From: Fonsecaea monophora | Taxonomy: Eukaryota > Ascomycota > Eurotiomycetes > Chaetothyriales > Herpotrichiellaceae | Assembly: GCF_001642475.1 (NCBI RefSeq) | Contig: NW_019173962.1 | Span: 62,001 to 126,000 of the forward strand | Direction: 5' to 3' | DNA: 64,000 nucleotides | Shown: piece after piece, positions 46,711 through 58,605 of the stretch | How the letters are laid out: each line of letters starts with the position of its first letter | Numbering within the stretch: position 1 is the stretch's first letter | The notes under the pieces: generated by a model | Told to the model about the DNA's origin: nothing | Seen by the model: only the letters and a program-made list of their open reading frames with translations | The model's database searches: none | Position numbers and translations under genes: made by a program

Positions 46711-48743
46711 ATGCCGGAACAGCCCAAGACAAGCAGTCCTTCAGCAAAGGTTCCGGGGCACGTCTTCATTGACCAAGGTCCGGAGCCGCGTCGGAGAGAC
46801 AGATCGAAGCTGGTCTCTAGCCAAGCGCGGCGATTTCAAAGTGCAGGAAAGCGCCAACAGCAAAGACTTTCAGCGCAGCAAGATGCTGGATATGCTCGGA
46901 GCTTGGTGGGGTGGAGGTCAACATCGTCTACACCTCCGGTCGAGAGTCGACGAAAGGAATCCCCTCTAGAAAGCAAGACACCTGGGGAAAAGTCGACTGA
47001 GTTGGCCGAGTCAAACACGACCCAGATGAACCTTGCTCTTCGAACAGGACTGCGAGCAGATCCCTTCAGCGCTTTTCCTGGTACTAATACAAAGGAGGTC
47101 ATGTTCATGGTTGATTATCGTGAGTACATAGCCCATGACAAACTTGAGGTTGATTCAGGGACCGTGTTGACCATTTCACCAGATATCCACGTATGGGCTC
47201 CCCATAAGGCGGGCAATTTTGACCACCTGATGGGGTATAACACACAACTGGACTTGTGCTGGCCACTCGCGATTCAAGATGCTATGCTGTTTGATGCGAC
47301 TGTGGCCGTCAGCCAAACAGCGTGGGCTCTATCTCAGGGCAAGAGTCCGTCGGAGGACAGGTTAATGCTGTATCATCGTGGCTTAGCAATGACGAGGTTG
47401 CGACGAAGAATATCTTCCAACGATGGACCCGAAGAAGCCGTCATATTTACGGTAGGCCGTATGATCAGCATTGCAGTAAGCTCTGATTGCATACCCTTGG
47501 GCGAGAAGACCAGCTGACATCTGGCAGTACATGTCGAGTGAGGCGGATGCCTTTATTGCCCATTTCGAAGCATTCCGAAACATTGCACAACGTTACATCG
47601 ATGACCACCCGAACACTGGTGTTGCTCGCGTGGTGGAGAACCGACTAGAGAGGTAAGTCTACAGTCACTTGCAACATTGGAAGACTATCGGAGTGATTGA
47701 CGCTGTGCAGCTGGAAAGCCCTACACGACTACCGGAATCGAACAGTCCTCCTTCGCAATCACAGCAGCTCATCGGGACCCAAGAGGGGCGACTCACAATC
47801 ACGACGAAGTACTCCGCCCAGACGCCATATGCGCGCGCACTCCCCGACGTTGCTCTCTGGGCTAGACCTCTCAGCTGAACTCGCCGCATTGCTGAATTCA
47901 ATAAAACGGCTGTTGAATAGACTACAGGCATTGCAGGGCGCTACCAGGCATAGCAGACGGTCCCTGGAACTTATTGAGCAGTGCCGTGGATTTAGCCAAA
48001 CACTGCAATCATGCGACGACCTCAGTCCAACGGAGCTCCAATTGTGCTGTGCGCTTATTGGATTTTGTCTGCAGCTTCACCGTCGCCATTTTGGAGAAAT
48101 GTCGGAGACAACAGGGGGAGAAGGGGACCACTCCGGCAGGTTCGACTTCTTGCCAACTCTGAAAGACATTGCCAGTACATTTATCAATCAGCAACTCGAA
48201 GGTTTCTCCGAGTCTACTGAACAGAGAATGTGCCTGACGTGGTCTGTCATAGTGCTTGGAAGTTTCCTGCTCCAACAGCGAGACAACCGACTTCGCACAA
48301 TGGGCCATATCATTCACGTCAACCTGTGGCTCAACCTCAGCCAGGCTTCAGTCGGCGAGCCCTTTGGGACTTCTGGCAGTACCTCTCTTGATGACGGGGC
48401 TAGAAGCTGGACCGAGATCGAAACCTCCCTCAACGGACCCTCGAAAATGGGCAATCTCTGGCACACCGATCTCGTGCTGCAATGGCGACGAGACTGGGAA
48501 GGTTCTGTCAAAAGGCAGAGACGATGGGAACAGGAGGGGGTTTGGATGCTCGGTGCCCCAAAGAGGTTACTGCAAGAAGAGAGCGGGAGTCCTGGTGGTA
48601 AGGGTCAACGGGTGGCGGCGACGATGAAAGGGACCTCGTATTCGCCGTTCCCCACGTTATCACTGGCTCGGTCTGGTGAGATTGACGTTATTGAGTATCT
48701 TGTATTAAGGGAGGCGAGGGACTCGTTGCCCAGGATCGAATGA
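46711..48743 (+). CDS. fungal-specific transcription factor without zinc cluster
   Basis: Exons 46711-47475, 47528-47652 and 47711-48743 give 640 aa. The frame is open a little further upstream, but MPEQPKTSSPSAK at 46711 is the first ATG. Near the N-terminus, HVFIDQGPEPRRRDRSKLVS followed by SQARRFQSAGKRQQQR resembles the short basic motif (F-x-N/D-x-G-P ... R-S/K-x-x-R) common in fungal regulators that lack a Cys6 cluster. The remainder has the helical fungal transcription-factor domain: CWPLAIQDAMLFDATVAVSQ, LMLYHRGLAMTRLRRRIS and SSEADAFIAHFEAFRNIAQR. No CX2C pairs are present in the first 100 residues. A nuclear regulator is probable, but DNA binding is unproven. The target is unknown. 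Confidence 0.82.
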
Positions 48744-49119
48744 TGGCACGCCGCAGGAAACGAGGCAGCCACGCTTAAAGTGTACATTATTATTGACGGT
48801 ATGATCGAGGAGCACATGATGATCGGGACTAGTCTTTGCGCTCGAGTGGCCTCTTTTGGTTGGTTGGACTGTCTATCCTCTGGAATCCTCTCGACGGCGC
48901 CTTGACGTAAGTCACTGTAGAGAAGAAAAGCACTGTGTTGACTTGACTTGATCCCTCAGCTCCACGACATGGGGTTGACACGAGGGAGACTGGCTCGTGT
49001 TCTGTTCTCCATTGCTTCCTTTCCACGCTTTGCCAAAACACCCAGTTCCTGCCCTGCGCCTGAGCCACCCACGACATTTCTCCTCTGCCATCTTCCAGAC
49101 CTTCCGAACCTTGTAGATT
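48744..49119. other. short convergent spacer
   Basis: 3' flanks of the transcription factor (+) and the cyclophilin gene (-). Nothing else seen. Confidence 0.5.
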
Positions 49120-50234
49120 TTACATCTCACCGCACTGCACGATCCTGACGTCCAGCACGGGCCGTTCGCCCTGGCCCCTCCCCCCGGGGCCGGCGGTCCT
49201 CGTGTTCTCAATCATGCGCACGACCTTCATGCTCTCCTCGTCATCCGCGACCTGCCCGAACACGACGTGCTTGTTGTCCAGCCAGGGAGCGGCCGCGCAG
49301 GTGATGAAGAACTGACACCCGTTGGTGTTGGGGCCCGAGTTTGCCATGGATAGCAACCCGGGGCGAGTGTGCTTTATGGCAAACGACTCGTCGGCGAAGG
49401 CGGCGTTGTTGTAGATGCTCGTGCTGCCCGTGCCGTCCGAGTGGAGGAAGTCGCCGCCTTGGATCATGAAGTTTTTTATCTGTTTTCCATCAAAGGGAAG
49501 AGGGGGGGAGGAGTTAGTTGGTTCGTTTGGTTGAAGGGGAGGTGGGAAGAGAACGGGGAGGGAGGGGAGGTGACGATCTAGGTAGGTATAGGCATGCAGA
49601 ATAGCAATAAGATGGGCTTTTCTGCCCGTTTCTCCCTTCCTGAGGCACCTAGCTGGCGGACAGCTCATCCCGCTAGCCAGCCAGCCAGCCAGCCAACTCT
49701 GGCGCGAGATGACCGTCGTCCAGGACACATTTTGAATCTTCCCTTCCCATCTCGCCTTTCCCTCGATCTCCCTCGACAAAAACCTCCAAACACCTAAGAA
49801 TAACCAAAGGAGGACCAAAAAAAAAACTTACCACCCGGTGGAACTTGCTTCCCTTATACCCCATCGGCTTGTTGCCCATGCCCTTGTGCTCGCCCGTGCA
49901 GAACTGGCGGAAGTTCTCGGCCGTCTTGGGCACCGTGTTGGAGAAGAGGTGCATCTTTATCCGGCCGAGTGGTTCGCCTGTATGGGTGCAGATAGGTGCG
50001 CCGTGCGATTAGTTAGGTGGTCAATCAGTAAGTAAGAGGGGGAAGGAGATGGGTGGGAGATTAATAACGTTGTTATTTGCTTCTGAGATATTTTTTTTAA
50101 TCCTTCGACGCAGCAGAGAGGGAGCAGGGAATCCCCATTCATGACTTACCGCCAATCTGAATATCGAAAAACACAATCGGCTCGCCCTCCCCCGGTTTCG
50201 GGACGGGGATCTTGTCTGTCGCTGCTGTCGCCAT
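49120..50234 (-). CDS. cyclophilin H-type peptidyl-prolyl cis-trans isomerase
   Basis: Exons 50234-50150, 49977-49832 and 49479-49120 give 196 aa. The fold is almost entirely readable: PIVFFDIQIGGEPLGRIKMH, VPKTAENFRQFCTGEHKG, YKGSKFHRVIKNFMIQGGDF, FADESFAIKHTRPGLLSMAN, SGPNTNGCQFFITCAAAPWL and NKHVVFGQV. The catalytic Arg (FHR), the FxMQ/FMIQGGDF strand and the cyclosporin-contact Trp (APWLDNKHV) are all present. The insertion GEHKGMGNKPMGYKGS and the FADESF sequence place it nearest PPIH/Cyp3, the cyclophilin bound to the U4/U6.U5 tri-snRNP. A folding and spliceosomal role is inferred. The C-terminus carries an added Gly/Arg loop (GPGGRGQGERP). The second intron is long (352 nt) and contains an AGCC repeat. 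Confidence 0.95.
49677..49696. repeat. (CCAG)n tetranucleotide run in cyclophilin intron
   Basis: About five tandem CCAG units inside the second intron of the cyclophilin gene. Confidence 0.8.
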
Positions 50235-50605
50235 GGTGGCTTGTGTCGTCGATGTATCGCTGTATGTATCTCAAGGATGTAGAAGCAAATGTGTGGGGAA
50301 ATGGAATGAGAAACAAATCAATATCTAGAGTGTGGAGCACAAGGCTGCAGTGGCAAGGGATCTACAAACATGCAGCATCCTCTAGTTCACGCGATTTATA
50401 TCAAAAGAAAAAAAAAATTAGATAGTCTTGGGACATCATTCTATTGGGGAATCTCATGGTCACGTCAATTAATTACAGAAGTCAGGTTCATCACTTTCAT
50501 CAACAAACGGTACCAAGATCAAGATCCTTGTCAAACACCCGACGCTAGACGCCCTTCCTCGTTACCATACGCCTGGTGCCCGCAGCAGAAATCCCAAAGC
50601 AAGGC
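50235..50605. other. short spacer upstream of cyclophilin gene
   Basis: Holds the cyclophilin promoter and the 3' flank of the next minus-strand gene. A poly-A run lies near 50405-50418. No gene is seen. Confidence 0.5.
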
Positions 50606-51805
50606 TCAATAGGCGGCAACGTCGCGTCTCTTATCCTCTCTCTTCCAGAACTTGAGGCCTTTCTTCCTCTTCTGCTCGCTCGATTCAAGCGGAGGTGGGA
50701 TAATGTACGGCATACTCCGCTGCCCGTCGCCTTCGTCTGGCAATGCCCTCTCTGTCCACTTGGACTCGGGTATCTCGCCAATCTTCGTGCTGGCCGTCAT
50801 GAATGTCATGGTCGATGTCGGACGCGCCCGTGATTGTGTCGTGTGGGGCCTGCTGTGTAGCGGGATCTTTGGCGGTGGAGGGGGTGGTTGCTGGACCACA
50901 CCTTGCTCGGGAACGGCTCGCATATCCTCAAAAAAGTCCCCAGGCAGGATGAGCATGCTACGCTGACTCTGTGGCCGTGGCTGTTCGCTTGACTTGCGTC
51001 TGTTGGCTGGCTTTGATCCTTCTGCTCGAACGGCTGTTGTTTTGCAGCTGCAACCGGATATTTCGCTTGCAGATTCTTCCTGCCTAGCCTTGGGAACACT
51101 GGACCGGGTTACTGACGACTTCGACAATGTAGGATCTGACTTGGATCGTTGATGCTTCTCCGTCTGCTCTCCCCTGGCTTTCTTTGCAGCGGCTCCAGAG
51201 ACAACTGAGGACCCGCTCCTGGATCTCACCCAACCGCCACGAACTAGTAATGGCGCTGGAGGCGGCCTTGTAGTCTTTTTTGTCGACGATCGAGAACTAG
51301 ATTTGTGTTCTTTGTGAGAATTCTTTTCGACAGGTCTCCGGCTCTCCCTCGACTCGAGGGCTAGCCTAGATGGTGATACAATGCTGAGACGCGAACCGAG
51401 CTGTCCAATGGCGGTCATGGTGTCAACAGCAGCAGTTTCCGAGAGGCTGAACAAGGTCCTCTTAGATGATGATATCGTCCTAGGATCTCCGGAAAGAGCA
51501 TGATTGATCAAGTTGATCAACCCGGTGTTGAGGACAAGAAGCGTATGGGCCAAGCTTGACTGAGCAACAGCATCGCCAACTTCAAATCGAGGGCCGAATT
51601 TTGCCACTTGCTGGTCGTATTCATGCTTGATCTCGACAGGCCGGTTCCTCAACGAATGTCGTAGCCATTCTTCTTCTTCGGCTGGACGAGGGAGTCTGGC
51701 GCGGGTTTTCCTTTTCTTCCCTCCTAGACGATGGAAAATGTCCAGTCCACTGCCAAAGGCCGAGATAATGGAGCTCACCACGGAGGAGACATCAATTCCG
51801 CCCAT
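50606..51805 (-). CDS. uncharacterised basic, Ser/Arg/Pro-rich fungal protein
   Basis: An intronless 399-residue ORF with ATG at 51805. The first 130 residues look structured: MGGIDVSSVVSSIISAFGSG, DIFHRLGG, a basic KKRKTRARLPRP, then WLRHSLRNRPVEIKHEYDQQ and AQSSLAHTLLVLNTGLINLI. The remainder is low complexity: Ser/Arg/Lys-rich segments (SSSRSSTKKTTRPPPAP), a proline run (QQPPPPPPKIPL) and a basic, aromatic C-terminus (KKGLKFWKREDKRRD). No signal peptide and no transmembrane helix are evident. A conserved N-terminal helical module attached to a disordered tail is the most that can be said. I do not recognise the family. It is divergent from the GPALPP gene across 928 bp. Confidence 0.75.
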   Translation of the reverse strand: MGGIDVSSVVSSIISAFGSGLDIFHRLGGKKRKTRARLPRPAEEEEWLRHSLRNRPVEIKHEYDQQVAKFGPRFEVGDAVAQSSLAHTLLVLNTGLINLINHALSGDPRTISSSKRTLFSLSETAAVDTMTAIGQLGSRLSIVSPSRLALESRESRRPVEKNSHKEHKSSSRSSTKKTTRPPPAPLLVRGGWVRSRSGSSVVSGAAAKKARGEQTEKHQRSKSDPTLSKSSVTRSSVPKARQEESASEISGCSCKTTAVRAEGSKPANRRKSSEQPRPQSQRSMLILPGDFFEDMRAVPEQGVVQQPPPPPPKIPLHSRPHTTQSRARPTSTMTFMTASTKIGEIPESKWTERALPDEGDGQRSMPYIIPPPLESSEQKRKKGLKFWKREDKRRDVAAY

Positions 51806-52733
51806 GTTGATGAACGGTAGGACGCCTTCCAGAGTTGAGGGAATCTTTCACATTGCATTTAAAGAGGGAAGCAGACGGGGCGTCCGCAAGCTGGGGTCGA
51901 CTCGTCAGTGGTAGGAGAAGATAACGCTCAGAAAGAAGGCAACATTATGAGAGAGTGGGAACATTGAGGAGCAAGGAGCAAAATGAGGAGGGCAACTCGC
52001 GGAGTGATGCTGCTGGTGTTCAGCTCTAGGACTCGGGGAATTGGAACCCTGCATGTGCTTTGCCCAGCGCCTCGAATGGCAATTGCAGGAAGAGTTTGAC
52101 CAGTAAAGGAAACGGTGCATGGAAAGTGCTGGTGGCTTGAGGGGGCGAGCCGTCAACTATCACGAAAGAGATACAAGTCTCGCAGGATTACTATGTGAGT
52201 GGTAGAGAGACCCGGGTGGATGCTGCGGAATCGACCAGGGCGTTTGTTCCAGGCGCCTGCGGAACTGGAGCTTCATCGAATCGACTACACAGGACGCCCA
52301 AGGGGCGCAGCAATGGTAGAAACATTATGCAGGAGGGCACATTTGGTCGTCGCATCTGTTGGAGTGATGGAGTATCAGGTCGTAAACCAGTCGGGGGGAG
52401 AGAACGACGAAGGAACCCGTCGACGTCTGAAGCCCCAATGAGGCTGCAGCTGGTGGCAGGGCTATACTGAGTACCTCGTACTGCTGGGCGGTTACTTTGG
52501 AGAGGCACCAGAGTCGCCGAGGCACCTAGGTGGGCAAGTAAAACGATTAGGCTTGACGGGCACTATTGCCACCGTCATCCCATCCCCAGACTGCGGAACT
52601 GCGCCATACAATAGAGTTGAGCCTCAGGACAAACCTTTTCTACAGTGTGCATAACCAGCACTCTGATTCCATTCCTTAATATCCACCGCTTCAGTCACAA
52701 ATCTGTCATTGCCTGGACCACCCCTTCGCACCC
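51806..52733. other. divergent promoter region
   Basis: 928 bp between two divergent starts, with one TACCTCGTAC copy at 52472-52481. No gene is seen. Confidence 0.55.
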
Positions 52734-53762
52734 ATGTCTTCTATTGGCCCCCAACTCCCTCCGCATCTGCAAAACCGCAAGAGAAGCCTCAATGAAGACG
52801 AAGATGAAGACGCGTCGTCCGATTCCTCCACCGGCCCCCTCCCTCCAGCAAAATTGGCGCAAGAAACCACAAAACCCTCCTCAAAGCGGCCTCGAGTTGT
52901 AGGTCCAACCCTCCCCCCAGCACCTTTAGATGAACGCCCACCCTCAAGTCCTTCACCAACAGACGAAGACCACTCGGACACAGATGACGGGAACGATGAT
53001 TTCGGCCCCAGTCTACCCTCGACCAACGACCACCCTACCAAGTCTTCAACGTCTCCGTCGATAGGTCTGCAGACCTCTACGGACACAGGGTCGGCAGCGC
53101 CAATAAAGCGTGACGAATGGATGACAATAGCACCGTCCAACGGAGACTGGTCGGCAAGAGTTGATCCCACCAAACTGAAGAATCGTAAATTCAATACCGG
53201 CCGTGGAGCCAAGGGTCCATCACAAGTTACTGGAGGCTCAGGAGACTCTTCGTGGTATGAAACACCCGAACAGAAGCAAGCAAGATTAAAGAGGGAGGTC
53301 ATGGGCATCGACGATGCTTCTACGTCGGCCAGGTCGGCGAGTTCTGGTTCAGCAAGAAATCCTCATGATGAAGCCACAGCGCGAAGATTGAAGGAATACA
53401 ATGTAAGATCTTCCTCTCTGGGCAATAACACCCTCCTTTTGTTCTCTCTCCTCTGTTGGGATTACGTGGCATATAGCATTTTGCCGTACCCTGTTACTCC
53501 TTTGTACTTTGCGCCTTCAAACCCACGTGCTGAAAGCTGATTGTCTTACCACCATTTACAGGAGACCCAACGTGGACCATCGCTCTACTCCACTCATACG
53601 GCGTCCCAGGACAAACCTCTGGACGATGATCCCAGTGCTCGTGCCTTTGATCGGGAAAAGGATATAGGGTCGGGTTCGACGATCACCGCCACTCAGCGAA
53701 GGGACATGGTAAAGAAGGCCTCAGATTTCTCATCGAGATTCGAGAAGGCGAGGTATTTGTGA
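52734..53762 (+). CDS. GPALPP-motif (DUF3752) protein
   Basis: Exons 52734-53402 and 53562-53762 give 289 aa. The intron starts at a GTAAGA donor and ends at TTTACAG. The protein opens with MSSIGPQLPPHLQNRK and repeats the GPxLPP motif (GPLPPAKL, GPTLPPAP, GPSLPS), the hallmark of the GPALPP1/DUF3752 family. The conserved C-terminal domain is readable: REEWMT-like RDEWMTIAPSNGDWSARVDP, RKFNTGRGAKGP, WYETPEQKQARLKREVMG, and after the junction RGPSLYSTH and FDREKDIGSG. The N-terminus is acidic and Ser-rich (NEDEDEDASSDSS). The family is conserved from fungi to animals with no established biochemical function. A nuclear role is inferred from its composition. Confidence 0.9.
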
Positions 53763-55480
53763 GGTAATCTGTGCTTATCCCTTGGACTCCTGATAGTGTC
53801 GGTAAGCTCCCACCGAGGGCTTGCTCTGTCAACCCGAGCTGAGCCCGACTCATTTTGCCCGTGCCTCTTGCACCTCTGTGTTCCGGTATGGACCTAGCAG
53901 AGTGGAGGGAGCGGTCACAATCCGGAATCGAGGTTCTGTTCATCGCCCTCGAGAAAGAGGTAAGGGGAACTCCGTGCTTTCGTGATCAGCGGCACCTTGG
54001 AGGTGTTGGGCGTCGCCTATACCATTGTGGAATGCGATGGGCAAGCTGAGATTGCACACCGTCTCGATTGAGCGGAAAAGGAGCAATTTACATAGGGAGC
54101 GGAAGCGTGGATGGCGGTGTACAGTCACAGGGCGACAAGGCACATGACCGCCTGCTCGCACCATTCTTTGATGCTGTCGTTGCCCCCACTCACATAGGAT
54201 TTCCATTCTCACTGCCGATCTGATTTTGGTTCGGAGCTCTGGACTTGGGTTCCCTTGAGAGACGAACCCGGTGCAACGGCCCACCTTGATCCCGATAGGG
54301 GAAAGCATTGGTGCAAGCGGATCTTCCTGGTTAGGCTGTCCAAGGCTATCCTCTCGCAATATTTTCTCGACAAGGCAATAACCCCATTTGCCGCCCTAGA
54401 GGTGTCCAGATTGCGTCTCCCCACAGGTATTTGGCAAGTTTGGACTTCCAATCTTTCAGAGTAGGCCGACTTCTGAGGTTTCAAGAGACGTTCCCGCCCC
54501 CGCCTTCGGTTGATGATTATCCGGACATATTCCGGATCAGTGGCATGGATTTCCCTTGTTTGGTGGAGACAGTACCCCTCGCTAGGGTTCCAGGACTATT
54601 TCCAGGTCGTTGGGGCATCGCGATCATGATGACTTTGCAAGTTACCAACATTCTGCCTCTTTTGGTCTGTTTCCCTCGACGATGGCACAAGCTGCGACGC
54701 GTGATAAATCTCGGCGGCATGGCTCCAGGATGATACTCTGCAGCGACGCTGCTGCAGGGTGGTGAAATCCCATCCAACCATGTACTTTTCTACCGGGATT
54801 GACCGTGGTAGTTGAAATCAAGACGCAGGGATAGACAAGACAAGCTTTTGGCTTCCTTCTCGGCCTTATTTCCACCTGCCCCAATGAGGTTTGCACGGCC
54901 GTTGGATGCCGCTCTGTGTGCGACAAAAGTGTAGTTTGGACCCCAGGTTTCACATCATTCTGGAACAAATCTGAGATGCGAAGCGTAAGGAAGACACCCA
55001 TCGTTGACGGCGATTCCGGTTGTTCTTACTGTCCCTGCTGTCCCTAGCGTCCCAGGTTGTCTCCTTACTGGGATGTGATGCTCCCGCTCGTCTCGTCCCG
55101 TTTGGTGCTTCTCCTGGCTGTCTCTGTCATCCAAGTCAAGTACCAACCTCCATATTACTACTCGCATGTCCTATTGTGTACATACAGGGCAAGGGGAAGC
55201 GGAAATACCCCAATGTTTCTGGAGGTCAATCAACGATGCGATGCACCGACGAGTCCTACACCGAGTCCTTCGTAGCGTGTGTTCTCTTCGCAGTGACTTC
55301 TTGTCTTGGTGGTGGATGTCGGCGCCGGCGTCGGCGTCGGCGTGGTCCCGTCGTGTTTGATCGGAGTTCCGTTCGTCTTACGAGCGTCTTGAACGTTTGT
55401 CAGTGCTTGATAATACTCGAGGTCATTAGTCGGTACGCGTGAGGATGTTTGTAAGAAGTGAAGAATCGGAGGGATCTACG

Positions 55481-55501
55481 TACCTACCTACCTACCTACC
55501 T
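55481..55501. repeat. (TACC)n tetranucleotide array
   Basis: About five tandem TACC units. A second shorter array follows at 55526-55539. Confidence 0.85.
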
Positions 55502-56084
55502 GATTGTAATTGTGCCGAGTAATTGTACCTACCTACCTAGTCGAGGTGCATATTCTGTAACTCTGCTCGTTGCTCGTAGCACGATATCTATCTACTCCAT
55601 CCTTTGGTCCCTTGCTCTTTGGTCCTGTCTGTCGTCTCTCACTAACCACCCAACCAACCAATCAGGGACTCACTGAACCTTTGCCCCCTTCGGTACAAGG
55701 CTCACTCACGCACACACACTACGGGGACAAGTACTCGGTATTCGTAATTCACCCCCCCGTGGCCGTGGCCGTGGCGTCGTGGCGCCGCAGCTGTGGGATG
55801 CGGGACGGGGCCCTGTAAGGCGCCAATACTGGCACTGGCACTGGCGCTGGTGTCGCGCATGTATGTACCCATGTACCGAGTACTTTGTAGGGATAGAGAA
55901 GGCATGGAGGGCATGGAGTAATGTAGATTGATGCGAATAGTTAGCTGGCGCAATAATACCTAGTTACCTCCCGGTACGGGTGCTGAGTACTCGGTACTAA
56001 GTACTGACAACCTGCAGAAGTGCGGAGTATCAAAAAGGTTAGAGCTCTTTCCCTTTTTGAAGCTTATGTCCACTCTAATTCCTG

Positions 56085-56104
56085 AGTACTGAGTACTGAG
56101 TACC
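56085..56104. repeat. GAGTACT tandem units
   Basis: Three closely spaced GAGTAC units in tandem, part of a local cluster of GTACTC/GAGTAC motifs. Confidence 0.75.
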
Positions 56105-57163
56105 AGACAAGGGAGTTTTACATATCCCGACGGGTACTCGGTAGGTAGATTGCCAATGTAGGTGGTGCCTTGGCGCGCGGACCGCTATTTCCCACATACT
56201 ACTCACAACAGTAGTGCAGAGTGCTCGGAGTTCTGTATATGTACTGCCCCATCATCTGTCATTTGTCATCTGCCATCTGTCACCTGTCACCCTGTGCCTG
56301 TATGTGTACTTGGTATCTGTACCTCGTCCCTGTATCTGCACCAATGCCAGTGCCTTGAATATTCAAACGGCCCCCCCTTGGCACTTTGGCACTAGGTACA
56401 CCAACGCAAACGTGCCTCTGCCTGGCCTCAAAACTAGCCCTACGACCCCGTCAGCCCTACCGCGTACTAACTGTCCGACGTAGGTCCAAATAGGCATTCA
56501 TTTACCTCGTACCTTTTGCAACCCCCCCTCTTTCCCAGCAACTCAAACATCCTACGAGTCACCCTAGCTTGCCTAGTCACCCGCTAGGGGCGATTGAGAT
56601 ACGAGGCAGGACGAGGAAGGGGAAGCGGAAAGGGGGGGGAGAGACGAGTCGTTTTTCGTAGCGGCACACCATCACTCGCATCATTATTCTGCTGGAGCGA
56701 CTTCTCCGGGGGAAGGGAAACAAAAGTTCCAGTTTGATACTTGACAAGGAAGATGCCTGATATGGGATACCTGGTGACTAGGTAATAGGTACATCACTGC
56801 CAGGCGTCTATATGCATACCTGAGGTGCACCAATGAATCGCATTACTCAAAGGTAGTACGAGTAAGGTGTAGAGGAGAAGTACAGAGTACCTTGTATGCT
56901 CAGAATGTGTTTCGCCAGTACATACCTATGTCTGTGTCGGGTACCCGGTATGTGTGTGTATATGGCAAAACGCCCCTTTTCCGGTCCTTTGAATTCGAAC
57001 ATCTCGGCGTTGGCATCGATCAATGTCCAGGTCCAGGTCCCGAGCCGTGTCAAGGTCTAGATCCATGTCGAAGAGTTGACCTCATCTTGTGACAAACAAT
57101 GACTACCCGGCACGGAGTACCTCGTACTGGATAACTAGTCAATAGTCGATAGTGTCACTTGAT

Positions 57164-57190
57164 CGCCGCCGCCGCCGCCGCCGCCACCGC
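57164..57190. repeat. (GCC)n trinucleotide array
   Basis: About eight GCC/ACC triplets in the gene-free region. No ORF context makes it coding. Confidence 0.8.
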
Positions 57191-58605
57191 CCCCATCCTC
57201 ATTGCTGTCTCCGTCTCTGTTGGTTGTCTGTCATCAACCCCCCAGATCTGTCATCATCGTTGTCAACATTGACAAAACCAAACCCCATTGAACAGGAGTG
57301 AAATAGATTGTCTGTCGGCATGCTCCGAACCACTGTCACGGGGAAAAAAAGGGGGAGCCCTATCTTCTACGAAGTCACGAGGAACAAGGACAAGAATGAC
57401 AGCAGAATAGAGAGCAGGAGAGAGGGAGCAGTACCACCATCACGACAGGGCACATGGCTACTACTATTACTACTACGTAGTAGGTGAGTTCTCATTCTCG
57501 CAAGGTTGCATATCAGATCATCCCTCTCTCTCCCACCCAGCCATCGATCCGTCGATCCAAGGATCCATCCATCATCATCCCCCCCCCTCCCCGGTGCTTG
57601 TCTTGGTTCTGGTGATGTCTCTCGACTACGTCCAGACGGGCAGTCACTCGCGTTGGGATCGACATCCTTGACCCGATCCTTTTTCTTTTCCTTCTCCTTG
57701 TCTTGTCTTGTCATTTTCATCTGTCATCTGTATCTTGTCCTGCCTCTCTATGGATTGGTGATTGATTGATTGGTTGGTTGGTTCGCGAAGGAAAGTGGTC
57801 ATCTCACTCTACCACCACCCACCCTAGCCAGCCAACCAGCCAGCATATCGAGCGGATCGAGCGAGATGACCGTTCTCAAGGACAGGACAGGACTGAGCTG
57901 GGACTGAATGTCTACTATTACTACTGGTAGTACACTCGGTACTGTGGGGGAATTTAAAGTGATTACGACATAACCATTGTCTTATACAGCCACTCTTCAC
58001 TCTTCACTCTCCCACAAAGGGCTCATGTGGTGGCCTTTCACATGTACTCTTGTACTTGTCCCCAGAACATGTTGGCCAAAAATCACAGATCGCAGATCAC
58101 AAGGCCAGAAACACCCCTGCTTCTGCCTATACCCTGGCGACCGGAAGGATGCCCATGCCTATCCCTGGTTGTCTCTCTCACTGCCTCTGTCCATATTATC
58201 TCATCATCTTCCCCCCGATATCCGGTTTCAACCAACCATCCCCAGCGTGACGACGCCCTGCCCCCTCTTGCCCTATCTTGCGTTTGCAGGCTCACATATC
58301 ACCGCCTCCATGTCTCTCCACATCACACCCCCTGCCTCCTTACCCAGTGGTTGCACTGCCTCTCGCATGCCGAAGTAATCGCGGATTCGCGGTTCCACTC
58401 AAAGAACCAAAGACCAATTTGAGGTCTACTTGCCCAACCAGTATGCGAAAGGGGTTTCAGCAGGCGATCCAGGGTTGTTGCAAGTGCAGAAAAGGCAGGA
58501 ACCTCGGTAAAGCGTTTATGCCGCGTCCTTTGTGGCCCACGCTCGCCAGGCTACCCACAGGCTTTGCCAATACATGTCAATCTCAGGCGGTAAGGACTGT
58601 GTGTC

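Larger units (their letters stand above)
53763..58605. other. 4.8-kb gene-free, low-complexity region
   Basis: No ORF here has a recognisable domain. It contains CCTA tetranucleotide arrays (55481-55501 and 55526-55539), a GCC array (57164-57190), many GAGTAC/GTACTC units between about 55730 and 56150, TACCTCGTAC at 56503-56512 and 57118-57127, and a TGATTGATTGGTTGGTTGG tract near 57764. From about 55.4 kb on, the sequence resembles a long promoter or non-coding region. Confidence 0.5.
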
